Below are positions 49,915-56,666 of a stretch of 56,666 nucleotides of DNA, in pieces. Positions within the stretch are counted from its first letter, which is position 1. Each line of letters opens with the position of its first letter. The notes beneath the pieces are model-generated. The model made no database searches. It was given only the letters and a program-made list of their open reading frames with translations, and was not told the DNA's origin. The stretch is from Desmonostoc geniculatum HA4340-LM1 (GTDB lineage: Bacteria > Cyanobacteriota > Cyanobacteriia > Cyanobacteriales > Nostocaceae). A program made the translations under genes and the position numbers. Where the stretch lies: assembly GCA_019359545.1 (NCBI GenBank), contig JAHHHB010000035.1, positions 1 through 56,666 of the forward strand, given 5' to 3'.

Positions 49915-51609
49915 ATGCAAGAGTATGATGTTGTACTGATTGGTGCTGGACACAATGGGCTAGTTTGTGCCGCTTATTTATTGAAAGCCGGCTATAGTGT
50001 CCTGTTACTAGAAAAGCGTTCCGTTCCAGGCGGTGCAGCAACAACTGAAGAGTGTTTACCACAAGAAGCTCCTGGATTTAAATTTAACTTGTGTGCTATT
50101 GACCATGAATTTATTCACTTGGGGCCAGTAGTTGAAGAATTAGAACTAGAGAAATACGGTTTGCATTATTTAGAATGCGATCCAGTTGTATTCTGTCCCC
50201 ATCCTGATGGTAAATATTTCTTAGGACATAAGTCAGTAGAAAAGACTTGTGCAGAAATCGCTCGTTATAGCGATCGCGATGCTAAAAAATACGCAGAATT
50301 TACCGACTATTGGCAACGGGCACTGGGTGCAATGATTCCCATGTTTAATGCACCGCCGAAGTCAATTATAGACATCCTTGGTAACTATGACATCACAAAA
50401 CTTAAAGATTTATTTTCTGTCATTGGTTCCCCAAACAAAACGCTGGACTTTATTCGCAACATGTTAACCAGCGCCGAAGATTTACTTAACGAGTGGTTTG
50501 ATTCCGAATTTCTCAAAGCGCCATTAGCAAGACTCGCGTCAGAACTTGGTGCGCCGCCATCACAAAAAACCCTTGCCATCGGTGCAATTATGATGGCAAT
50601 GCGTCATAATCCAGGGATGGCAAGACCCCGCGGCGGAACTGGCGCACTCGTGCAAGCTTTGGTGAATTTAGTCAAAAGTAAAGGCGGCGTTATTCTCACA
50701 GACCAGCACGTTGAAAAAGTTTTAATTGATGATGGAAAAGCTGCGGGTGTGCGAGTCGCTGGTGGTACAGAATATCGTGCCAAACATGGGGTGATTTCTA
50801 ATATTGATGCTAAGCGGTTGTTCTTACAAATGACTGATAAAAGCGAAGTTCATGGAGTTGATCCTGATTTATGGGAAAGATTAGAACGCCGCATCGTTAA
50901 CAACAACGAAACTATCCTCAAGATAGATTTGGCTTTAGATGAACCGTTGCGTTTTCCATACCACGCGCACAAAGACGAATATCTTGTTGGATCTATCTTG
51001 ATTGCAGATTCCGTGGCTCATGTAGAACAAGCTCATAGTAAATGTACCTTGGGAGAGATTCCCGATGGTGACCCATCAATGTATGTGGTGATGCCTAGCT
51101 ATTTAGACCCCACATTAGCGCCACCAGGCAAGCATACCCTGTGGATTGAGTTTTTCGCTCCCTATCAAATTGCTGGTGCTGAAGGTACTGGTTTGAAGGG
51201 TACAGGCTGGACAGATGAATTGAAAAACAAAGTTGCAGACAGGGTGATTGATAAGTTGGCGAACTATGCGCCGAATGTGAAAAATGCAACTATCGCCCGC
51301 CGTGTAGAAAGTCCAGCAGAACTAGGAGAGAGACTAGGCGCATATAAAGGGAATTATTACCATGTTGATATGACCTTAGATCAAATGGTATTTTTCCGTC
51401 CCTTGCCAGAAATAGCGAACTACAAAACTCCAATTGAGAATTTGTTTCTGACTGGTGCAGGAACTCATCCAGGCGGTTCCATTTCCGGAATGCCGGGACG
51501 CAATTGTGCGCGTGTATTTTTGCAAGCAAAACACCCCATCAGCCAAACTTTGAAGGATGCAAGAGATTCGATTAAGTCTACTGTCGAGTCAGTATTTGGC
51601 ATTATTTAG
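49915..51609 (+). CDS. crtO: CrtO-type beta-carotene ketolase
   Basis: FAD-dependent enzyme of the phytoene desaturase superfamily that forms echinenone from beta-carotene in cyanobacteria. 564 residues. The Rossmann fold YDVVLIGAGHNGLVCAAYLL with the following LLLEKRSVPGGAATTE binds FAD; the C-terminal FLTGAGTHPGGSISGMPGRN closes the site. The length, the CAIDHEFIHLGPVVEELELE region and lack of a signal fit CrtO better than CrtI desaturases. A close relative of unknown specificity cannot be excluded. No other carotenoid gene is nearby. Confidence 0.88.
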   Translation: MQEYDVVLIGAGHNGLVCAAYLLKAGYSVLLLEKRSVPGGAATTEECLPQEAPGFKFNLCAIDHEFIHLGPVVEELELEKYGLHYLECDPVVFCPHPDGKYFLGHKSVEKTCAEIARYSDRDAKKYAEFTDYWQRALGAMIPMFNAPPKSIIDILGNYDITKLKDLFSVIGSPNKTLDFIRNMLTSAEDLLNEWFDSEFLKAPLARLASELGAPPSQKTLAIGAIMMAMRHNPGMARPRGGTGALVQALVNLVKSKGGVILTDQHVEKVLIDDGKAAGVRVAGGTEYRAKHGVISNIDAKRLFLQMTDKSEVHGVDPDLWERLERRIVNNNETILKIDLALDEPLRFPYHAHKDEYLVGSILIADSVAHVEQAHSKCTLGEIPDGDPSMYVVMPSYLDPTLAPPGKHTLWIEFFAPYQIAGAEGTGLKGTGWTDELKNKVADRVIDKLANYAPNVKNATIARRVESPAELGERLGAYKGNYYHVDMTLDQMVFFRPLPEIANYKTPIENLFLTGAGTHPGGSISGMPGRNCARVFLQAKHPISQTLKDARDSIKSTVESVFGII

Positions 51610-51827
51610 GCATTGCTTTTTGAAGTGATGTTATAGTTTCACACGAAGACTTTCACAAAAAGTTTACGTCTTTGTGTGAGACTATTTTACAAAATACTTA
51701 GCTAAGCTGTTACGCATTTAAGTTGTATATTTACTCTTGAGGTTGTCATTGGTCAAAAGTCATTAGTCATTTGTATTTCAAAGGACAGATGACCAATTGA
51801 CTTAGGACGGTCTTAACGCTTGCAATG

Positions 51828-51833
51828 TATAAT
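51828..51833 (+). promoter_or_regulatory. -10 box TATAAT of the putative RNA gene
   Basis: Exact TATAAT with an upstream TGCAATG that resembles an extended -10. The nearest TTGACT (51797-51802) is 25 bp away, too far for a standard -35. Confidence 0.5.
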
Positions 51834-51839
51834 CTAGAC

Positions 51840-52120
51840 GCGCATCAGCTTATGAGGGTGTGTAAATATCGCCAGTAAAAGGGATCGGAGAGGGAAACGC
51901 CCCATTGTCCTACAAACTGACACTACGTACCAGGCTTGTATTCCCTCTAAACTATTGGAAAGCCCCAAGCGCTGGCTCCACTTTGTGCTAATTGCAGACG
52001 GCTAAATCCCAAATCAGAGGTGATGAAAAACTACCACGATCGCACCTTCATTAATGAAAACGGAAATTAGCATTCTGAGTGCCATCCCTGCCTACATAGC
52101 AACCAAAATTACCGTTTTTT
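51840..52120 (+). ncRNA. candidate structured non-coding RNA, class unknown
   Basis: A block of about 280 bp without an open frame follows a TATAAT box and ends in ACCGTTTTTT (52111-52120). Within it GGAGAGGGAAACGCCCC (51888 region) can pair with ATTCCCTC near 51940, and AAAACGGAAATT (about 52057) with AATTACCGTTTT at the end, a near-perfect long-range stem. Base composition is higher in GC than the surroundings. 6S RNA or a cyanobacterium-specific sRNA are options, but I cannot match it to a known family by eye. Confidence 0.35.
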
Positions 52121-52329
52121 AGCGAAGGAAGCTGTAAATTAAGCAATTGCTTTATGTGTATTGAATATGTTATTATGGGCGAAAACTGAGATAAAAAACC
52201 GATTATAAAGTTTCAGCAAACTTTTTTATCAAAATATAAAGAAATGAATGGGTAAAAATTAGTGTATTTTGATAATATTCAAAAAATAACAAATTTTTAT
52301 AACAGAATTATAAGTTCTGTAGATATAGC

Positions 52330-53073
52330 ATGGTCTGTAGGTACGGGTTAGTTGCATCTAGCTTAATAGTTTTCTTTGCATTTGGTTGTAGTGATGGGGC
52401 AAACTCATGGACACAAAATACCACACAAGTCGTACAAGAAAGTAATGTAAACCAGCTTTTTGTAGAAGCCAAGGCTAGCCAAAAAGCAGAAATTTTATTT
52501 GCTCAAGGCAATAATTTATTAGATGGACAACGTTACGAAGAAGCAATCAAAGCATACGACAAAGCGATCGCCATGAAAGCTGAGATTGCTGAAGCTTGGA
52601 TAAATCGTGGCATAGCTTTAACATCCCTGCACCGCTACCAAGAAGCGATTGCATCCTACGATCAAGCGATCGCCATCAAGCCTGACAAAGACGAAGCCTG
52701 GTATAATCGTGGCATAGCCTTAACACCGCTCCAACGCTACAAAGAGGCTCTTGTATCTTATGATAAAGCGCTCGCCATCAAGCCGAACAAGTATGAAGCT
52801 TTAACTAACCGGGGCATTGCTCTGACAAAGTTGCAACGCTATCAAGAAGCGATCGCATCTTATAATAAAGCGATCGTCATCAAACAAGATTTGCACCAAG
52901 CATATTACAACAAAGCTTGTTCTTATGCTTTACAGGGCAACGTAAAATTAGCAATTGAAAACCTAGATCGAGCGATTCAACTTGTTCCTGGAAAGTACAA
53001 AAAGTTAGCTAAAACTGACCCAGACTTTAGCAAAGTCCGTAGTCAAAAGCAGTTTCAGGAATTACTACAATAG
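52330..53073 (+). CDS. TPR-repeat lipoprotein
   Basis: A 247-residue tetratricopeptide-repeat protein. N-terminal signal MVCRYGLVASSLIVFFAFGC with a lipobox-like FAFGC, so probably a lipoprotein. At least four TPR units from about residue 55: AEILFAQGNNLLDGQRYEEA, AEAWINRGIALTSLHRYQEA, DEAWYNRGIALTPLQRYKEA and YEALTNRGIALTKLQRYQEA, then a degenerate fifth (HQAYYNKACSYALQGNVKLA). The repeats are very alike, pointing to recent internal duplication. Acts as a scaffold; partner unknown. Confidence 0.88.
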   Translation: MVCRYGLVASSLIVFFAFGCSDGANSWTQNTTQVVQESNVNQLFVEAKASQKAEILFAQGNNLLDGQRYEEAIKAYDKAIAMKAEIAEAWINRGIALTSLHRYQEAIASYDQAIAIKPDKDEAWYNRGIALTPLQRYKEALVSYDKALAIKPNKYEALTNRGIALTKLQRYQEAIASYNKAIVIKQDLHQAYYNKACSYALQGNVKLAIENLDRAIQLVPGKYKKLAKTDPDFSKVRSQKQFQELLQ

Positions 53074-53388
53074 ACGGGCATTGGGGAGCCAGTGTGGTTA
53101 GGTAGCCCCCATCAATGCTCGCCCAGAACTACCTCAAATGGAATTGACATAACAACTAATTTCTTTGCACCAATTCCGCGAACATCAGGCTGGAAGTAAT
53201 TCAAACGAGTGTCGCAATTCAATGTAATATCATATCCGGCTAATTAGTTATGATTCCCGAATCTATGCAGAAAACCAAAAACCCTTCCCCTCTGCCCCCC
53301 TGCTGCCTTAATGATAAGTTTTTAACCGGACATGATATAACTGGTGTGCCTAATATCTGCCGCAGATTTACTAACGTTTGCTTCTTTC
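53074..53388. other. intergenic region, nothing recognised
   Basis: 315 bp between the TPR gene and the end of the minus-strand fusion gene. A forward frame across 53250-53534 overlaps the latter and I judge it non-coding. No RNA or element seen. Confidence 0.5.
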
Positions 53389-55659
53389 TCACCCTTTTGC
53401 CTCATCTTTCGGAGGATTCGGCGGGCACCAAAAAAGGTTTTTGCTGGAGACACCAAGGGATTCCAAAATTCCCCGCATCACCTCTGTGCAATACATCCAG
53501 TGTCCTAAATCGTCATACATGCGATCGGGATTAAAATCTGCGTTGTAATGCAGCACATTGGGAAGGTCTAAAAATTCATTACTAGATTGGGGAGAAAGCA
53601 GCAGCAGGTGAAATGGCTTTTCCTGGCATTGTTTTTGCAGCTTGTTGACCAAATCGATCGCACCAGGGCGATCGGCTATACCTGTGCGGACGAAAAGTGC
53701 TTTGTCGCAGTTTTCCAGTGTGTACCAAAACCTTTCTGAGCGTGCGCTGTAGCGAACCCGCATCCGTTCGTGGACGGGAGACATATCGTTAATAGGGTCT
53801 TCTGTGTCCTCAACTTCATGGGCAAAGGATAGACCTGACCATTTACTGTGGTAGATTCTGCGTTCATCTGCATTGTAATGCAAAAAGGCAGGGTTCCACA
53901 TGTCATAAAAACGGTTTTCGATGATATCGGCGATGTCTGCAATCTTCGTAGTACGGGTTAAATCAAAGGGAAAGGCGGGGCCGTCATACTCCATTTTATA
54001 TAACATCATTCTGACGGCACAGCGATCGCCTAGTGGCAGAATCGCAACCCGGCTAATATCTAATAATTTACATTTATATTGAAACAGTACTGCTGACTTT
54101 GGTGGTGCTTTCACCCGACTTTCCAGCCCTTTGTTGCCAATCATCATGGTACGGAAGGGGATATCAGGATGCAGCGGATCTTCATAAACACCAGGGGGCA
54201 CGGCTTTGAGTGCTAGACGAATCTCTCGCCACATGGGATGGATGTTGTACTCGTTGTCTGATTCGTTAATTACCCAGATATGACGGTCGTCGGCTTGTAA
54301 AATTCCCAGATGCCCGTCATAGAATAAAAGATTTGAGTTATTGGGCGAAAACAGATTGAAGGCGGCACTGTATTCTAAATCTGCACCAGGGGGGATGTCT
54401 ACTGTGGTGGCGATCGCTCTATCTTCTTGGACGGCGAAGAAGGGGAGTGTCCCTGGCTGAGCAGACTTGGCAATGTAGATACCGGGGATCAATCCTGCCT
54501 TGCTTTGCAGTGCAGCTTGGAGTTCCTGCCAATAGGGAGCGATGCTGTAGGTGTATTGTGATGGATTGATAATCCGCAAACGCTTCTCATCGATACAGGC
54601 AGAAATATAAAAGCCTGCGTTGTCAAGGTAGACGGTGACTTCATTTGGTTGCTGGAAGCGTTGTTTTTCTTTTGCTAATTCGCTTTTGGCAATGGCAAAC
54701 AAATCTAGGTTGATGGCTTCATACATCAACTGATGTCCGACGGTGTTGGGATGAGCCGGATCGAAGGAGATCCCTTCTTTCCACCGTCCCTGACCATTAT
54801 CCAATGCTGCCAACCAATCGAGTACAGGAACGCCCCAATCGATCGTCCGGTTGTGTGTGTCCTTTAACAGCCAGTGATGTTCCGGGGAATAATCATTATT
54901 CGGATAAACCCCGCCGAGAATCGGACGTGCGCCCATGTCCCGCGTCATTTTCACCAGTTGCTGTAAACCACTTTCAAACCGTCGCTGGATTGCCCTTCGT
55001 TCGTGGGGGAGACAGTAGGCTAACCCTTCGTTGCCCAAAGACAAGGCAATAATTACGATATCTGGTTTTTCTGGTCTGACGACTGAGGCAAACCGATTGA
55101 TTGTTCTGCCGACATTGGCCCCGACTTCGGACACGTTCACGAGTTGATGTCCATATTTTTCCTGCAAAGCCTGTGCTAATAGCCAAGTCCAACCTCTTAA
55201 GAGCCAAGCTTTATAACCTAAGGCAACAGAACTGCCGATAACCGCGATTTTCAGCTTCTGGGACTCTTGGTTTTGGGGCATGTTGAAAGCAGGTTCTTCA
55301 GTAAAATATCCGAAGGGATGAGGCTGTAGATAACCGAATGCGCCATCATCCACAATAATTGTTTTGGAATGATTTTCTGGGTCAATTGGTAGCCAGCGAT
55401 TGAGACCGAAAGCTTCCCATAGTACGCTACCGTTGGGGTCTATACGCACATACTTGTATTCAACTGTCTGGCCATCGCCTGATTCTAGAGACGGTGCAAT
55501 GTTGATTTCTGTATCTGTCCACCATAAAGGATAGCGATCGCGACTTGTACGCAGATGGACACATTTTTTGATATCCCACAGCCCCAACTCCCTGGTGGAA
55601 CCTACAATACCTATGGATTCACCAGTTTGGGTGTATGCACTGATCTGGAATCGATACAT
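53389..55659 (-). CDS. fusion protein: CBM20 + SGNH hydrolase + DUF1796
   Basis: A 756-residue protein with three parts. Residues about 1-105 look like a CBM20 starch-binding domain (VGSTRELGLWDIKKCVHLRT, YPLWWTDTEI, VEYKYVRID). About 135-330 is an SGNH/GDSL esterase-like domain: block I IAVIGSSVALGYKAW with Ser, block III-like LGNEG and block V DPAHPNTVGH with Asp and His. The C-terminal region (about 530-750) resembles DUF1796, a putative cysteine peptidase family (ILPLGDRCAVRMMLYK with Cys, AFPFDLTRT). No signal peptide. A link to glycogen or polysaccharide binding is suggested by CBM20. Divergent from hsp20. Confidence 0.82.
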   Translation of the reverse strand: MYRFQISAYTQTGESIGIVGSTRELGLWDIKKCVHLRTSRDRYPLWWTDTEINIAPSLESGDGQTVEYKYVRIDPNGSVLWEAFGLNRWLPIDPENHSKTIIVDDGAFGYLQPHPFGYFTEEPAFNMPQNQESQKLKIAVIGSSVALGYKAWLLRGWTWLLAQALQEKYGHQLVNVSEVGANVGRTINRFASVVRPEKPDIVIIALSLGNEGLAYCLPHERRAIQRRFESGLQQLVKMTRDMGARPILGGVYPNNDYSPEHHWLLKDTHNRTIDWGVPVLDWLAALDNGQGRWKEGISFDPAHPNTVGHQLMYEAINLDLFAIAKSELAKEKQRFQQPNEVTVYLDNAGFYISACIDEKRLRIINPSQYTYSIAPYWQELQAALQSKAGLIPGIYIAKSAQPGTLPFFAVQEDRAIATTVDIPPGADLEYSAAFNLFSPNNSNLLFYDGHLGILQADDRHIWVINESDNEYNIHPMWREIRLALKAVPPGVYEDPLHPDIPFRTMMIGNKGLESRVKAPPKSAVLFQYKCKLLDISRVAILPLGDRCAVRMMLYKMEYDGPAFPFDLTRTTKIADIADIIENRFYDMWNPAFLHYNADERRIYHSKWSGLSFAHEVEDTEDPINDMSPVHERMRVRYSARSERFWYTLENCDKALFVRTGIADRPGAIDLVNKLQKQCQEKPFHLLLLSPQSSNEFLDLPNVLHYNADFNPDRMYDDLGHWMYCTEVMRGILESLGVSSKNLFWCPPNPPKDEAKG

Positions 55660-55794
55660 AAGTTTTTCCCTGATTTAGATATTACGATACCAGATCGGAA
55701 AACAGCAGTTTTAACTATACGTAATATTAAAAGTAAGCACAAACCCAAGTGTAAAAATGATTAAACAAATAACTAATTGATACGAGGAAGAGTT

Positions 55795-56232
55795 ATGGCA
55801 CTAGTTCGTTGGAATCCTTGGAGAGAAATCGACACTCTACAACGTCAAATTAATAGCTTATTTGAAGACACCAGAGTACCATCTGGATTCCTTGATAGAG
55901 ATTTTATCAAAGTTCCGGCTGCTGAATTACAAGAAACTGATGATGCTGTTCTTCTGTTGCTAGAACTGCCAGGAATCGACGCTAAGAACTTAGATATTCA
56001 AGTCACCGAAGATGCTGTTCACATTAGCGCTGAAGGGAAGTCTGAAACTAAAACCCAAGAAAACGGTACTACCAAGACCGAATTTTACTACGGCAAATTC
56101 CAACGTGTAATTCCTTTATCTGCTCGGATTCAAAACACCAATGTCACCGCAGATTATAAAGACGGCATCTTGCATCTGACACTACCTAAAACAGAGCAAG
56201 AAAAGAACAAAGTCGTCAAGATTAATCTCTAA
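55795..56232 (+). CDS. hspA: small heat-shock protein Hsp20
   Basis: ATP-independent chaperone of the alpha-crystallin/Hsp20 family, 145 residues. Start ATG 55795 gives MALVRWNPWREIDTLQRQIN, the standard cyanobacterial HspA N-terminus; a ribosome site GAGGAAG is 5-10 bp upstream. The crystallin domain (about 40-135) ends with the A-x-x-x-x-G-V/I-L motif as ADYKDGILHLTLPKTE, and the C-terminal VVKINL carries the I-x-I/V oligomer contact. A terminator follows. No CIRCE element found in the short upstream region. Confidence 0.95.
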   Translation: MALVRWNPWREIDTLQRQINSLFEDTRVPSGFLDRDFIKVPAAELQETDDAVLLLLELPGIDAKNLDIQVTEDAVHISAEGKSETKTQENGTTKTEFYYGKFQRVIPLSARIQNTNVTADYKDGILHLTLPKTEQEKNKVVKINL

Positions 56233-56279
56233 TCACCCGTTGCTTAATCGGTTGCGATCGCACCTGCGGAATGCTGGTT

Positions 56280-56314
56280 AAAAGCCCAGTCTCTCTCAAA
56301 CCTGGGCTTTTTTG
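56280..56314 (+). terminator. rho-independent terminator of hsp20
   Basis: AAAAGCCCAG (56280-56289) and CTGGGCTTTTTT (56302-56313) form an AT/GC stem with a T-run, 48 bp after the stop codon. Confidence 0.85.
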
Positions 56315-56467
56315 TCAAAATTTTCTACATATATATACATATCTTCATAGAACCAAAGAGCGATCGCTCAGAAGGTGCGATTACCTGGCTGAGTAGGCGA
56401 TCGCACCTCCTCGACTTTAAATAAGTAAAATTTATACAAGTTATAAGTTTTACTGTCTTAATAAAAC

Positions 56468-56497
56468 TTGATTAAATTGCGTAAAGCAATGTAAAGT
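56468..56497 (+). promoter_or_regulatory. psbA: possible psbA promoter
   Basis: TTGATT (56468-56473) and TAAAGT (56492-56497) with 18 bp between, 60 bp before the psbA ATG. Both boxes are imperfect; the assignment is tentative. Confidence 0.35.
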
Positions 56498-56556
56498 ACA
56501 TTCATAGGCGAAAACAAACCGCCTAATTCATTCGCAAATAACGCATTCATAAAACA

Positions 56557-56666
56557 ATGACAGCAACCATTCAACGCCGCGAAAGCGCCAACGTCTGGGA
56601 ACGCTTCGCCAACTGGATCACCAGCACCAACAACCGCTTATACATCGGCTGGTTCGGCGTACTCAT
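56557..56666 (+). CDS. psbA: photosystem II reaction centre D1, partial 5' end
   Basis: First 36 codons of the D1 protein of photosystem [22 protein letters not shown] then [16 protein letters not shown]. This N-terminus is nearly invariant in cyanobacteria. The gene runs off the right edge. D1 is the rapidly replaced, light-regulated core subunit; most cyanobacteria carry several copies and this is one of them. Codon use is more GC-rich than in neighbouring genes, as usual for this highly expressed gene. Confidence 0.97.
   Translation, partial: MTATIQRRESANVWERFANWITSTNNRLYIGWFGVL

Larger units (their letters stand above)
51610..52329. other. intergenic region with a likely RNA gene
   Basis: 720 bp without a protein gene. 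The first 200 bp hold CATTAGTCATT-type repeats (51750-51800). A consensus -10 at 51828-51833 opens a conserved-looking, GC-richer block (about 51840-52120). The remainder is AT-rich and leads into the TPR gene. Confidence 0.6.

Noticed and set aside
51797..51833. TTGACT/TATAAT as a standard sigma-70 promoter
   Set aside because: Spacing of 25 bp is too long; only the -10 is kept as evidence.
53250..53534. Forward 94-codon frame
   Set aside because: Antisense to the 3' end of the CBM20-SGNH fusion gene and made of Pro/Cys-rich random-looking sequence.

Overview
The window reads as a chromosomal stretch of a filamentous, probably heterocyst-forming cyanobacterium (Nostocales). Evidence: abundant GCGATCGC (HIP1) sites, many heptanucleotide short tandem repeats typical of Nostoc-like genomes, and cyanobacterial marker genes: a Rubisco activase with a fused RbcS-like domain, a CrtO-type carotenoid ketolase, a high-light-inducible protein, a phytochrome-type kinase and, at the right edge, the start of psbA. 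Species cannot be fixed from the sequence alone.

Layout. 1-1781: a tightly packed forward operon of small unrecognised genes, phage-like in style, ending 8 bp from cas2. 1790-15621: a type I-D CRISPR-Cas locus on the minus strand (cas3', then cas10d/csc3, csc2, csc1, cas6, cas4, cas1, cas2), with a divergent WYL regulator upstream of cas3'. Between cas3' and cas10d lies an accessory patch: a two-repeat degenerate mini-CRISPR touching the cas3' stop codon, a small winged-helix-like gene, a DUF433/DUF5615 toxin-antitoxin pair, a decayed DUF1016 gene, and a MntA/HepT toxin-antitoxin pair that overlaps cas10d and so looks co-translated with it. No full CRISPR array is present in the window.

15679-21667: a light/two-component signalling block: a CheY-like protein with Asn at the phospho-acceptor position, a phytochrome-like histidine kinase, an Rcp1-like response regulator and a REC-GAF-kinase hybrid. 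21708-32960: mostly housekeeping (truB, alpha/beta hydrolase, DUF1816, rlmB, Mini-III RNase, STAS protein, carA, aspartyl protease, trpD, Dam-like methylase, HLIP) interrupted by repeats and a 134-bp MITE with a 10-bp target duplication.

33091-40475: an unusual three-gene module: dynamin-like GTPase, large actin/Hsp70-fold ATPase and a helical partner, reminiscent of the SrfABC arrangement of proteobacteria and with no assigned role in cyanobacteria that I know of. 41096-47399: a PAS/GAF histidine kinase, then RDD, multi-pass membrane and SpoIIM-like genes. 47588-56666: Rubisco activase, DUF2993, CrtO, a likely structured non-coding RNA, a TPR lipoprotein, a CBM20-SGNH-DUF1796 fusion, Hsp20 and psbA (partial).

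The best candidates for new biology are (i) the I-D locus with its embedded toxin-antitoxin genes and mini-CRISPR, (ii) the GTPase/Hsp70-like module, and (iii) repeated in-frame insertion of heptanucleotide repeats into kinases and TrpD. All functional calls are from sequence pattern recognition; no database search was run.
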